Below, in pieces: positions 36,201-47,889 of a DNA stretch of 64,000 bases. The stretch's first letter is position 1. Every line of letters begins with the position of its first letter. Source of the DNA: Massospora cicadina (lineage: Eukaryota; Entomophthoromycota; Entomophthoromycetes; Entomophthorales; Entomophthoraceae). The position numbers and the translations under genes were made by a program. The stretch is taken from positions 119,621-183,620 of the forward strand of contig JAKSZP010006694.1 of NCBI GenBank assembly GCA_022478985.1. The letters are read 5' to 3'. Under the pieces are notes generated by a model. It did no database searches. It was not told the DNA's origin and saw only the letters and a program-made list of their open reading frames with translations.

Positions 36201-36970
36201 GACCAATTTGCTAATTGGGTTAAAGAATCCACGTTCAAGATATACATCACAAATTCCACTGCCCATTTTTTTACAACCAGGTGATTACAAGGCATGGATG
36301 CCCTCAAATTTCTTTTCAGACAATGTAAAAAACTCTATCTCAGATGTAGCAAAGAAGTTGATGGATCTTGTAGGGTGAAGCATCAATTTACTACCCCCTT
36401 ACAATCCATCATCCAACAGAAATGTCAAAAAAATATATGGGACCCTGAGAGGAATTCTAAAGAAGATGACTCTGAATTACAAATTGAAGAGACATTTACA
36501 CTATCAGCGTTGTTGGCTTACCGGTTAAGTAATCACCAAGTGATTTAAATGTCCTCCTTCAAAGTCCTGTATGGGTGAGAGGCTGCGCTGCCTACCCTCC
36601 TGGAACCAATCATAGCTGGGAATAGAAGAAACCTACCACCCAGGAATTATCAACAGGAGTTCGCTGATAAAATTGGACTGAATACAGCTAGAGGCTTCAA
36701 GCAACATTGAAGCTATTCTCCCTACAAGTCAATAGAGAGACGGAAAAGGATCAAGTTTCCCTAAGTTTAGTATCAGAGACAAGGTTTTTTTCTTTAGCTT
36801 GAGAGGAACACATCCAGAGAAACTACAGGCCATTTGGACTGGTCCTGGTACTGTATTAACCATGATAAAAGCGGAATAATCTATCTACAATGACAAAAGG
36901 AATATTGTTTTTAATAGAGTGCATGGCTGGCACCTTTGAGCATTCCTCAGTCCCACCTTGGAGGAGGAAG
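33282..36970 (+). pseudogene. E5: 5'-truncated Ty3 gag/pol
   Basis: Plus-strand Ty3 internal region cut at its 5' side by E4. The protease appears near 33590-33640 (VLEVLDTEALVNIISSKI; D-T-G reads D-T-E). RT fingers lie at 34532-34741 (DRIIRPSKSPWASPLLLV, KKDGTQRVVIN), palm remnants at 34750-35000, RNase H near 35300-35600, and the connection frame at 35582-35881 (HMSLHWLRNLREPDGH, ACDKHLNADGLTRL). Integrase zinc-domain and core remnants follow to about 36900. It ends in CTTGGAGGAGGAAG, a polypurine tract at 36957-36970. Heavily decayed; the matching 5' LTR and early gag are absent. Confidence 0.82.
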
Positions 36971-37899
36971 TGTCGCAGATAAGACTTTGACTGGTGCATC
37001 TGGTCATTTTTTAACCAGGGGAATGGGTGAAATTAACCCCCAAGATAGTGGCAGTACAGAGGACCAGCTCACCATAAATGAGGCGAAAGAGACCATTTTA
37101 TAGGAACAAAATTAGTCAAGAAATTTTCAGTCAGCGTGTGATGATGCAATTAATAATAAAATTCTACTTCACACAAAGTGAAGGCATCTGAAATAGATTT
37201 TACCTTGCTAAAATATAAGATTTAAAAAATGAGGATGTCAACGCCACCCAAATTTCATATGAAAAATGACCCCCTTCATACCTTTGGAGGTCTGAAATAA
37301 TTTTGTTCCACTGGTGATGAGATGATGAGCAAATCGAATCCCCTCACATGGACATCTAAGGATTAACATCAAATATTTTTTAGTCAAGACAACATCCAAT
37401 TTTCATGATAACTCAAAGCCACAATATGAGGTGCATTATAGGAGCACCTTTGCTATAACCCAAATTTGAGAGGCAAATTATCAAATTAGGTAATAAACTA
37501 ATGTTACAAACGGGCATAATGAGCCAAGACCTAGAGGTGGGACCTAGCACAAAGGCCCCTGAACATCTAGGTTCATGGGTAACTACTACAAAATGGAGCT
37601 CACACATCCAAGAGTTGGCTCACATGAGTGAAGATTCTAAAAAGCAGTTTGACGCCATATAACTAAAGATCTTAAAAAATCATCAATATCAACCCTAAAA
37701 TCCCAAATACTTTTGAGTAACCCATCTTATTTCATATCTTGAAATTCCCCCTGAAATAAAATACTTCAATTTTTATATTAATAAAGAAACTTTCTGCAGA
37801 AGCTTAAGTTTATCCTTTTTTAAGCACATGTTGCATCAAGTTAATAAACACCAGTAACTAGGCTGGGATTGACCAATCTGAGATAATTGTTAGTAACCA
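36971..37899 (+). repeat. E5 3' LTR (end approximate)
   Basis: Starts TGTCGCAGATAAGACTTTGA directly after the polypurine tract. With no second copy in the window the 3' border is a guess. Near the end, AGTAAC(T/C)AG(G/T)CTGGG(A/G)TTGACC occurs twice, about 39 bp apart (37855 and 37894). No genes. Confidence 0.5.
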
Positions 37900-39430
37900 G
37901 TCTGGGGTTGACCTTTTTGGAAGAAGACACTCTATCAAGGATACTATGGTTCTGATAATTCCAAGGAAGAGGTTGGAAAGGTTCCCTTAAGTCATGAAGG
38001 CTAACATATGTTAAAAATGTCTAAGAGTGTCAGTAAGTTCGAACAGAACGTGGAAAAGTTAAGTAGGCATTTGATGCACCAAGGGATAACATTTTAAGGG
38101 GATTTTTTAGCGATAGCTATTGTGATGTTAGCAAAGGTTATCTGGTGCTTAATCCGCACAGAGTAGACCTCTTAAGCAGCAATCCAGCCTCTAAAGTTAA
38201 GCAAGCTGTGGTCAGCACGCTGACTCTGGCCTTTAGGTTACCTCCCCATTGAGGTTTTCTAGGTGTGTTTACAAGCTATGAAAGTGTTTCTACCTTGCTG
38301 TAAGCCTTGGGGAACAACCCTTGTGGCTAAATTAGGAGAAAATCACATTTTATATCAAGAAGGGGAAGAAGCTTGTGGTCATTCCCCTCATCACACTGGG
38401 AGTTTTAGCCCATGTGGTAGATGAGAGATAGGTAATAGCGTATCCCTAAAAATTGCACCTCTTCCTCCTCTGCTCACCACTCAAAGCTGGTTGAGGAAAA
38501 TTTGTGAGGTGTTCCATGAGGTGGTGTTCAGAAGCCATTGCCAGTAAATGGTTGGCAACAATTATCCCTGAGAGGTTCCCTCCATTTGTTTGTGTTCCTT
38601 CAGCAGAGATAAAATTAGTAGTAGGTGATGTTAAATCAATTGAGTCACTATTGGACATAAAAATCCCTATCCATCCTTCCCCACCAGTCATTACAAACAA
38701 GCCTGTCCATTACAGGTACAGGTGCAATAAACCCCTTCCCAACTTAATGGAACCGGCCATATGTGGCCTGGCCATGAGGTGTAACCTGCTGTCTGCTAGA
38801 GGATGCATCATCACACCAAGCGCAATTGTGGTGGAAGGAATTTTATCACTAGTAAAATTAATATCAACTTGACTGGGCGGGTAAGATCCAAGTCAGTTTC
38901 AGCAATTATTTAGAATGTTAATCCACCATAATTGAATCATAAATTATTTCTAATGTAGTGTGCTTCATCCCAGTTCCCCATTCAGCAAGCATATAGGGCA
39001 GCAGTTAATAAAAGGTGCCGCTGTTGCTCCATTTTCTCCCTTTCACTATTTTGGTTAAAATAAAAATCCTTATAAAAATCAAAATTTAATTGTGAGTTCA
39101 ATAAGTCAAATGAATATCTAATGGCAGTGATTTCTAACTTTGGGAACCCATGGCTAAAACTTGTAGTTGCCCTCTTCCTTTTTATCCATCAATATGATGG
39201 CTGTACCTGAGGTATGACGCGGGTGTTTTTGGTGTTCACTCATCCTGGATTTCAAGCCAATCTTTAACTATCAGCACGCTCTTTGACACTTATGGGGTGT
39301 TTTTACATTCGTTTTATTAGCTGTTTATTATTGGAGAGTTAAAGACACTCACCTTACAACATGCCTCTTACTAGCTGTAATTTCTGCCAAAGTTCCAAAT
39401 CTTTGCCACCTTTCACAAGTGTAAACTGAC
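37900..39430 (+). pseudogene. E9: decayed Ty3 leader/gag-like segment
   Basis: This 1.5 kb resembles 59100-60180 (E6) along much of its length, both in DNA and in translated pieces. Shared features include LAHVVDERW-like and YPFKIAPPTPLLT-like frames, and VHYRYRCNKPLPNL here against IMYRYGCNKPFQYP there. The longest frame is 38504-38872 (122 codons). I do not recognise a known domain. Position in E6, upstream of protease and RT, suggests leader or gag. Part of the segment near 38208-38300 also resembles 49640-49720. Confidence 0.5.
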
Positions 39431-39946
39431 TCCACTTGAGGGTCACCCCTGAGACCTTAGAGTCAAATCCTGTAGATGAGGCACCTGAGTGTTAAGTGGA
39501 GGAGATTGTGGCATCCTGATGGTCTAGAAAAAAAAAGATTGAATATCTAGTATCCTGGAGAGGTTTTATATATGGCATAGTACATCTGGGTTCTAGCCTG
39601 AAATTAGCCCATGTGCGATACCAGATTGATAGGTTCCATAGATGCTTTACTGATGACACTGGTCCCAAGTCCACCTCCATAATTGCAGAAATGAAGCTAC
39701 CCCCAGAACATAAGAACTTCTCTCTGGTCAACACCCCTGGGTATGGAGTAGTGCTTCAGAAAATGTAGGTTAATGTCATGTCTCATGACAAGATCTCTGA
39801 TGTAAATTTTGGGACAAGGAGGAAGTAAGAAAGGCCAAAAAAGGGTCACGTTGGCCACCCTCCCTGGCCTAAGATATACTTTGGATCATCACCTGGTTAA
39901 GGCTAAGCGAGCCCAGGTTCATCCTTAGAAATTACATGATGCAGAT
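39431..39946 (+). pseudogene. E9 integrase C-terminal chromodomain
   Basis: A plus-strand reading of about 39500-39680 gives KKKIEYLVSWRGF and then LKLAHVRYQIDRFHRCFTDD, GPKSTS: a chromodomain (usual YLVKWKGY core) with its C-terminal helix, as at the end of chromovirus integrase. Since the gag-like segment lies just upstream, RT and most of integrase are missing from E9. The CAGAT at 39942-39946 is the left copy of the E8 target duplication. Confidence 0.65.
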
Positions 39947-40286
39947 TCTGAAAGTTTTGAATTACACTTGCAATGGGGCAGATTTTTTCTCAAAGTTACA
40001 CTGGGAGGATTCTCCAAAAAGTATTTAAAATTTAAACGAAAATACAGGTTATAATTTTACCTAATTTTTATTATTGAAAAGTGGGGATATTTATAGGCTT
40101 AGTAACGGCTTGTAATTTATCAGAGCAAATTAATCTCTGCGCGATCAAATCTTCAATCAATTGATTAGGATGAGATTGATCATTAAGCTTGATAGATTGA
40201 GATATATTCTCTCTCCTTCCAATGATGCTGGGGGAATTGATGGGGCAGAATTTTCAGAAATAAGAGAATTTAGCAAAATCCTGACA
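39947..40286 (-). repeat. E8 3' LTR
   Basis: 340 bp, aligned with 48950-49290. In element sense it starts TGTCAGGATTTTGC. Part of the LTR can be read as short frames that mean nothing. Confidence 0.9.
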
Positions 40287-40499
40287 CTTCCCCCCTCAAG
40301 ATTTGATTGTGGTGGAGGGTAACTTCTTAAAAACCTAGGATGAATATGATTTACCACTATACCAGTATCAACATGAACAATTGAATACTCTAATCCTTTT
40401 TGAAATTATAATTCAATAGGGACCAGACCAATTAGTTCCTAACTTTTCAGTTCACCCACCAGGTCAAGAATGATAGTACATAACGTAATCCCCAATCTG

Positions 40500-41640
40500 G
40501 TATTCAGGTAAGGCAGGTTTGTGTTGATTACTTCTTTGAGTCTCTTTTTGAGTGGTCATTTCAATTTGAATTCATTGCTTGAGCTTGAAGACGGATAATC
40601 TCATCAGCCAGATTCCTCATAATTAAATCAGATTTTCCTGGAATACTTTCTTCAAGGAATGTCTGAACACTAGAAGGGACTGAAGGATCCCGCCCATATA
40701 TGCACTTAAAAGGGGACGTCTTGATAATGCAATGATAGCTTATCTGATAAGCAAACAAGGCACTAGGCAAATAAAAATTCCACTGAGTTGGGTCAGTGGA
40801 TGCCATCTTCCTTAGAATTAAGACTAGGGTTCCATTAACTCGTTCAATGGCCCCATCTGTAGATGCATTATATGGGACAACAAATCGCTGAGCAGTGTTA
40901 AATATTTTGGATAACTCCTTTATAAGTTGCGAGGTGAAGTTAGTCCCATTATCTGACATAAGGACCTTGGGACACCCATGTTGAGAAATGATATGTTGGT
41001 ATAGGAATAGCACTGTAGTTTTAGCTGAGGGGGTAGCAATGGAAATGGCCTCACTCATTTAGTTAAATGGTCAACAGCCATAATGATATACTTTTGTCCA
41101 TGCAATACTCAAGGAAAAGGACCTACAACGTCAATGCTGACCACCTCAAATGCCTTAGTTGGAGGCATAACTTGATGTTAAAAAGTAGGATTAGTAGATC
41201 CATGGCATTTACAAATAAGATATGAGTCAAGGGTCTCTCAGATGAATTCAGTCATGTTGTTTAATAGTATTGAGTCTTTAACCATTCTTGAGTCTTCTTT
41301 AAGCCGCTATGACCAACATGTTCATGACTTTCCATTACAGCACGAAATCTAGAGTTGGGATGCAGAAAAGGCAACCACTTGGATTTGACTTTCTTATACA
41401 AAGCTTCATCCTGAATCATAGTATCTTTGGTAATTGATTTTAAAAAGGCTCAATCCTCTTCAGTTTCTTGATCCCACAACTCAGGTCATCCAATAAAATT
41501 ATATAAGCGTTCTTCCTTTTCTTGTCCCAAGGCCAGAATAGGCAATCGGGAAAGCCCATCAGCATTTTGATGTTGAGCCTATGAGCGATGAACAATGGAG
41601 AAATCGTAATTTTGCAACCTTAAGGCCCAATGGGCCAAAC
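40500..41640 (-). pseudogene. E8 integrase
   Basis: Frame 41058-40561 (165 codons) covers the second half of the core: GCPKVLMSDNGTNFTSQLIK (second Asp), then AIERVNGTLVLILRKM (Glu), ALFAYQISYHCIIKTSPF, IYGRDPSV. The first Asp region and zinc-binding domain lie upstream at 41060-41640 in broken frames. No chromodomain is seen. It matches E1 and E2 integrase in general pattern. The intact long stretch suggests E8 is less decayed than E9 around it. Confidence 0.87.
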
Positions 41641-42990
41641 TCCCATCAGGATCCTTCATGTTCTGCAACCATCTTAAGGAAGAATGGTCGGTAATAACTG
41701 TGAAATGGTTACCATATAAAAAAAGGACGGAAGTGCTTGATTGCTAGAATTACAGCCAAACACTACCGCTCAGTGACACTGTAATTCCGTTCAGCCTTTG
41801 ACAAAGTTTTTCTATAGAAAGCGATGGGATGATCATTCTTCTCTTTATCACACTGGGATAATATAGCCCCAATAGTAAAACTGCTTGTATCAGTATGTAA
41901 AAAGAAAGGTTTGTCAATTGGGGATGAATTAGAACAGGCGCCTTGATCAAGGCAGTACGTAGAGAATTGAATGATTGTTCTTGAGCTGATCCCCACTCAA
42001 ATGGCACTCCTTTCTGCAACAGGTAAAATAAGGGTTTAGCCATATCAGCAAAATTGGGTATAAATTGCCAGTAATACCCAACCATGCCAAGAAAGACTTG
42101 AATATCCCGCAGAGAGGTTGGAGGAGACATTAGTTGGATGGCCTGAATTTTGTCTGAGAGGGGTCAAATCCCTTTAGCTGAGACCTGATGTCCTAAAAAG
42201 TCCATTTCGTTTTGAAAGAGTGAACATTTGGAGGGTTTGAGTTTCAAGGAAGAGCTCCAAATTCATCTGAAATCTTCTTTTAGATGGTCCAAATGCTCAG
42301 AAAAGTTTTGGAAAACATGGTAGTAACATCAAGATATACTGAACACAAGTAAGCTTTAGATCACGTAACATACTATCCATGGCCCTTTGGAAAGTTGCTG
42401 GGGCATTGCTTAGTCCTTGAGGCATACGATTGGGTAAAAAAACCCTTCACTTGATATCAGAGCACACTTGGCATAATCTTCTGATGATAACTCAATTTGA
42501 AAATATCCACTGGCTGAGTCCATGGCCAAAAAATATGTGGATCCAGCCAACAGCCTAAGAGAATCATTGATCCTAGGTAAGGGATAACAATCTCATCAAG
42601 TAATAGCGTTCAGTCTACAATAATCCATAATAACTCGGTGAGAACCATCCTTATTCTTAACCAATAACAATGGAGATTCCCAAGGACTATTGGAAGGTTT
42701 CAACAATCCCGCCTTCAACAATTGATGCAGCTCCTTAGTAACCTGGGTTTCTTCTACTTTAGACTTCCGATAGGGCTTTGCAAAAACATGAAGGTGATTT
42801 CCAGTTTCAACATAGTGCATTACTCCTTTCATTTTCCCAAAATTGTAAGTATTCTTAGCAAAAATGTCAGAATATTCGTCTAACAATTGAAGCACTTGTC
42901 TCTCCTGTTCACTAGAGAGGTGTTTCCCAATAGAAGGACCCACAGTAAGGATTTCTTGATCACTTTCCAACCCAAAATCTTGTAGACTTC
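41641..42990 (-). pseudogene. E8 reverse transcriptase and RNase H
   Basis: Frame 42970-42596 (124 codons) holds the RT entry and fingers: QVLQLLDEYSDIFAKNTYNF, VMHYVETGNHLHVFAKPYRK, LKPSNSPWESPLLLVKNKDG, HRVIMDYCRLNAIT. The palm near 42590-42250 is broken; the catalytic box is not cleanly readable. Frame 42130-41750 gives the RT-RNase H link (DIQVFLGMVGYYWQFIPNFA) and RNase H (PFFLHTDTSSFTIGAILSQC in an overlapping frame, then HPIAFYRKTLSKAERNYSVT). Frameshifts separate the parts. Confidence 0.87.
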
Positions 42991-43251
42991 CAAAGTGTTT
43001 AACATCATAAATCTGAGATAAGGGAAGTAACTTGACATAAGCAATCAGATGCTCTCAATATACAAATATTGGCTCATTGGTAAGCTTCTCCAGTAAAACA
43101 GACAATGATCTTAATAAACAATCCAATACTCCAGGACAAGGCAAGAGTTCTTTAGCCAAAGGGTTGAAAATGCCTTGAACTTTTAACAAATGCCCTTTGG
43201 GAATCGAAAAATGCAAAGAAGTGTTAACAATTACCTGTGATTTTAGTGGTA

Positions 43252-43805
43252 CACAGTGCATTCAAAAAGTTTTGGGACTAACGTTTTAAAGACACAACTT
43301 TACAAATAAATAAACTTTCTTTTATCATAATTTAACATACAACCTTTCCCTCTCTATACATATTTATATTGCTAAAACAATTGTTAAAAGGTATGCACAT
43401 AGTTCCTATTTTGTATAACCATGTTTAAACCAGCTGTCACGTTCTTCTGAATTGTCTCTACTTTATCAAAAGGATGAACCTTCAGTGCCACCTTCAGATT
43501 ATAATTATCCACCCTATTCACCAGATTTGGCTCTGTCTGACTTTTTTCTGTTCTCTAATCTGAAGGTGGCACTGAAGGTTCATCCTTTTGATAAAGTAGA
43601 GACAATTCAGAAGAATGTGACAGCTGGTTTAAACATGGTTATACAAAATAGGAACTATGTGCATACCTTTTAACAATTGTTTTAGCAATATAAATATGTA
43701 TAGAGAGGGAAAGGTTGTATGTTAAATTATGATAAAAGAAAGTTTATTTATTTGTAAAGTTGTGTCTTTAAAACGTTAGTCCCAGAACTTTTTGAATGCA
43801 CTGTG
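43252..43805 (+). mobile_element. mariner-derived 554-bp palindromic element
   Basis: Two 249-bp arms (43252-43500 and 43557-43805) are almost perfect inverted copies around a 56-bp centre; I see about two mismatches. Ends read CACAGTGCATTCAAAAAG, and a TA dinucleotide flanks both sides (43250-43251, 43806-43807), as for Tc1/mariner. The plus-strand frame 43452-43673 contains YPPYSPDLALSDFFLFSNLK, the signature around the third catalytic Asp of mariner transposases, followed by a plausible C-terminus. The element is therefore the 3' end of a mariner fused to its own inverted copy: non-autonomous, and able to fold into a long hairpin. It disrupts E8 between RT and protease. Confidence 0.9.
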
Positions 43806-43807
43806 TA

Positions 43808-45475
43808 TAACTAAGCTTTTGGGGAGAAAATAGGCCTCCCCTCCTCAATATCAGCCGATGTAGGGGGTAATTTTACATGAGAATCTCTAACGTGATATTG
43901 AAGAGAATAAGGCCTTTTGTTTCCTTCTAGCAAACATAACTGACATTGGGTAGAAGCATGATCAGATAAAATTAAGGGAACTCTATACCCAAGAGAGACA
44001 ATGACAAGTTGGGGTATTTGATAATTCCATTAAATCCTTGTAAAAATTGAGTTCTTAAAAATATGTCATAACTCAAGTTATCAAGTACAATGGCATGAAT
44101 TGTCAAAGTTAATTTTCCAATTTTCAGGGGAAAATATGATAAGAGAAAGCTCCAATTGAGTGAGTACTCTGAGGTCCAGCCGTGCCATATTCTTTAAAGT
44201 GGGAGATATCAGGAGTTAATTTGATTCTCTTATTGAATTTTGATGAAACAACATTTACTGGAGATCCTGTATCTATGATAGCTTTGGCATTGATTTGATT
44301 CACTTGGAAGTTAATACAGGTAATGGTGCTTCCAAATTGAGTGGATAAAGCCAACAAGAAGGGCAAGGAATAAGAAGAATGTTCATCTTTATTATACTCA
44401 ATCAGGATTTGATGCTCTTGCTGCACACTCATCTCATTATTGCGGTGGAAAATCTTATTGGGCTTATCTCTTTTCTTCTTCTCATCTGCTTCCTTTTTGA
44501 AACAATGATCCTCAGTATGAAAATATTGATGACAGTAGTTACACTGGATCGCCCTGGTATTCTCAGGCATATCATAGACTTTGGGGCGACTAGGTCTAGG
44601 AGACTTATAAACTTGGGCTTTTTTGGAGAATTGAGGTAGCAATTCCAACAAGGCCTCCTTAATGTCCAAAATACTTTTGAAATTCTTTTTTACACTAACT
44701 AGATAAACTTGCATTTGCATTTTGGAAGAAAAAGCGGACATAACTGCCATAATTATATTATCTAACTTTAACCAACCACAAGCTACTAAAGTCTGAGCTT
44801 CCCAATAAAACTGATGAGCAAAATCTTTGATAGATTTGTTTCAGTGGGGCTGTATACCCATAAAAGCCTGAATTTTGAGAGGACAGAGTTTGCTCACTCC
44901 CAAATTATTTGATAAGCGCTTCCTTCACCTGAGACCAGGTAGAGCAAGTCATCAAGTGGAGTACCATGATATCCTGAGCCAAACAAGTAAGCCAATTTGG
45001 CAAATAATTCATCTTCTGGTGATCTGTAGCCTCACTTAGCTTTTTTATAAAAATGGAGGAAGTAAATAATGCTGCCTTCCCTTGGTGAGAACTTATCCTT
45101 GAATATCAGTTTGAAACTCATGGGAGCATTAGAGGTCAAAACATGTACTCCAGGTTGTTCAGATTGAGTGGAAACATACAAATTAAAGTCTGACACGTGA
45201 GAAGAAAATTTAGGATAAGGACCAGCAGTTTCAGTACAAATTTCACTAAACTAGCGGTTCAGCTCAGCAAGCCCAACTTTCTCATCTAATTGGCGTGATA
45301 GCTCAAAAATCTGTTCCTGTTGGGCATTATACTTAAGTTCAAGCATCTCAATCTTCACTTGAAGCATTTCTCCTTTAGATTTACAAGCATGGAGTAGGAT
45401 ATTAGTGTCCTTGTCATGGTTGGATGACTTTATAGTAGGAACTGATGCTAAAGACAAGGCTGGGTGACAGGAGGC
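43808..45475 (-). pseudogene. E8 gag (capsid, zinc knuckle) and protease
   Basis: Frame 44750-44124 (208 codons) contains a zinc knuckle, CNYCHQYFHTEDHC, in exact CX2CX4HX4C spacing, followed by a basic linker and the protease active site AKAIIDTGSPVNVVSSKF with an intact D-T-G. Upstream, 45457-45251 is a heptad-like coiled coil (LQVKIEMLELKYNAQQEQIF, ELSRQLDEKVGLAELNR), and 45250-44760 holds capsid-like pieces. Gag packages the RNA; the protease matures the polyprotein. The N-terminal part of this gag lies beyond inserted DNA at 47890-48891. Confidence 0.85.
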
Positions 45476-46328
45476 CCAGAAGTTGAAACTTCAGGCTCTT
45501 CCTGACCTGAAACACACCTTAGATCAACGCTGGGTGCAAGCCAAGCATGCCCAGGTTGATACTAATGGGGTGCAAAACGCCCAGCCTCTTATCTCAGCCC
45601 AGGCACTAAAACGAACAATTTACATTATAAACGAAGATGGTTTGATTTGGTTGATTGGAGAGCAAGGGTTTGAGTCCCACTCGAGTTGTAAAATTTTAAG
45701 CTCGGGTAAAATATGGCTTCAATCAATTACTCAAGTGAAGGCACTTTTGGTGTATTTTACTAAAATGGATGGAAGCATCTGTTTATTGGAGCATCAAGGC
45801 TTGGGCGCACTTCCGCAGAACCTGAATTTCCCTGGCCCATTTTAAATATGTTTTTGTGACCAACATTCCTTGTTGGTCAACTTTCTTGAAATAAATTTTA
45901 CCCGTTATTTTTATGTTTTTCCAATGGTTCCTTGGGTAAACTTGGTGGTGGACCTCTTCAGGGAGGTCTCCAACTATGTGGGCCACTACCTATTATCATC
46001 ATTTACCCAAAGCTCAGGTGCTTTCTTGGGCCATTTAGGTCCCCTCCAGACTGAGACACCCAAGTCTACTAGCGCCAAGTTACCCTTGACGATGGACTCC
46101 CCTTAGGTGTCTACTCAAGTTGGGAGGTTTCTTACTTACCTGGTCTCATATGTGGTGCTTTACACCCTCGCCTGGGTTACCTTTCACTCAAGCACCATTC
46201 TAGATGCCTCATTTCCCATTCTCTTAATGGCTAGTTCCCTAGCAATGTAGGTTTGCATCCCACATCACCTTGCTGAGAACAAGAGAGTTACAGACACTCT
46301 CTTGACAGTCCTTTGCCCATTTACCCAA
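45476..46328. other. unidentified insertion in E8 gag
   Basis: Gag sequence stops at about 45475 and does not resume before 47000, so this is foreign to E8. It has plus frames at 45483-45845 and 45870-46106 that I do not recognise. At about 45637-45690 there is a tRNA-like pair of boxes (TTGGTTGATTGG, then GGGTTTGAGTCCCACT), so part of it may be a second SINE, but I found neither a cloverleaf nor a target duplication. Confidence 0.35.
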
Positions 46329-46999
46329 TGTTGAGAATCTATATGACTGGACAACAAGCTACTATTACAACCACGCGGATCATTGGAGGAATTCCGCTGA
46401 AGGATCAATGGACATAATTCTCTGAGGATGATTCAGAGCTATAAGTGATTGGTCACTTTAGGATAAGGCGATAATGGGTCATAACAGGTCTTATCAGATT
46501 GCCTTCAAAATAGGGTGATAAGGTGATGTTAATTTGACAAAAGGATATTGGATCGCCTCAAATCAAGGCAATAAATGATTAAAGAATAATAAACCAAAAC
46601 TAATGAAAAGACAGTGACATAATTAAACTAAGCGGAAGAGTTAGTATCAACAGATGCCGCTGGGATATCAGTGAAATGAGGGGACTGAAGAGAGGGGCTT
46701 GGAAGATTGGTGTATCCCCTTTAGGTTGGGACCACCTAGTGCTAAAAAAAAAGAGAGAGGGGCTTGGAAGGTTTAGAAAGAGAGAAAAGAGAAGAGAGTG
46801 GACCAGAGGAGGATCCGCTTAAAATATATTTTAATAAAGAATTAATTGGGAAATTGCTCCCATGTTTATTATAAAATTAAGTGATTACAAGTGTATCAAG
46901 AAACAGCAATTGTCTTATTGACAGTTCTAATTGTTTAATGGAGGAAACTCTGTAAAAAAACTCTTTAGTGGGTAAATACCAAATCACCAAAATTCAACA
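46329..46999 (+). repeat. solo LTR of the E2 family
   Basis: Starts TGTTGAGAATCTATATGACT, matching the E2 LTR opening, and shares its GGATAAGGCGATAATGGG-like motifs. It ends near AATTCAACA. Flanks CCCAA (46324-46328) and ACCAA (47000-47004) agree in four of five bases. No internal region is attached, so it is the product of LTR-LTR recombination. A SINE fragment is inserted in it. Confidence 0.7.
46689..46770 (+). mobile_element. 48-bp SINE tail insert with 17-bp target duplication
   Basis: AGAGAGGGGCTTGGAAG occurs at 46689-46705 and 46754-46770. The 48-base insert ends AGGTTGGGACCACCTAGTGC, then TA9-like A-run. Its first part, ATTGGTGTATCCCC, matches the 3' end of the full SINE at about 62506-62520, so this is the last ~48 bases of that family. 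Confidence 0.85.
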
Positions 47000-47066
47000 A
47001 CCAAATTGACCAACTAATCAGATAAAGACAGAAGTAACAAGAGGGGATCAATTGGTACCCCCTCAG

Positions 47067-47889
47067 TGTGACAGTTGAGGTCTATCCTCAGCATCACATT
47101 GCTCTGATCTTTGGTAAGACAGGGCAGGCTGTGTCTGGATGTATGGAGGAGGAGGGGGAGTTGGTCCTGGCAAGGACGCCTAAGGGGCAGGAGCTTAAAG
47201 GAGGCCAAGGAGCAAGATGGGCGTCCAAGTCGAGGAAAAATGGGAACGAGTAACATGGATAGTTTTGAGATTCGATTTGGATTCGAATCAAGAATGGAAT
47301 GGAATGGGTGCTTGGAAGTTTCGCGGTTCAGTTGGGATTCAAAATGGAACTAGCGGAGCTGTTGAGGATTGGAACTGGCACAGAACCATTGAGTGAGGAT
47401 TCCTCAATCCTGCTGTAAGGTTTACACCAAGCATCAGTCAGATTAGCACCATAAGCTTGTGTTATATTTTATATTAGCTTTTAGAATGTGTATATAGGGA
47501 AGGAACTGGGAGCTGGAGGCTTCTCAGTTCTGTTTTCTATCAACCTGGCCCAATATTAAATAAAAGAACTTAAAATTCATATATTTATACTTTGAGTTTA
47601 TTTTAAAGATATTGCCTAACTGCAGCCATGTTTGGCTTGAATCAACAAGAATTGGACTTTGAGAGTGAGCTTGGGAGAGCTATTGCCTCCCTTTATACCT
47701 TGTCTTGGAGTCAAGGCATGTTGCTGGGGTTAAGTATACTTGCAACTGTCTTCCAGGGGGTGCTTGTCCAATCTTGTAGCGCGCGCACAAGGAGAGTAGT
47801 ATCAGGAGCCCTGTCAGCCCTATGGTCTGTAACATGGATTCTGTTGCCTAACTCATTTGTGGCTCATTGGAAGGAGCCAGTGCGTTACA
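47067..47889 (+). repeat. solo LTR of the E7 family
   Basis: Starts TGTGACAGTTGAGGTC and ends GTGCGTTACA, like E7 (ends CTGTTACA). Flanks CTCAG (47062-47066) and CTCAT (47890-47894) agree in four of five bases. DNA identity to the E7 LTR is low outside the embedded frame. It sits in E8 gag. Confidence 0.65.

Noticed and set aside
38446..38700. 84-codon minus-strand frame in E9.
   Set aside because: The paralogous block at 59 kb preserves the plus-strand reading but not this one.
45637..45690. Candidate tRNA gene with A- and B-box-like sequences.
   Set aside because: No cloverleaf can be folded and acceptor arms do not pair; at most a SINE head, noted as low confidence within the unknown insertion.
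47068..47353. Overlapping frames on both strands rich in Gly/Lys/Arg (47068-47253 plus, 47014-47256 minus).
   Set aside because: Purine-rich composition leaves frames open on both strands; the segment is the first part of a solo LTR and has no repeat of the protein elsewhere.
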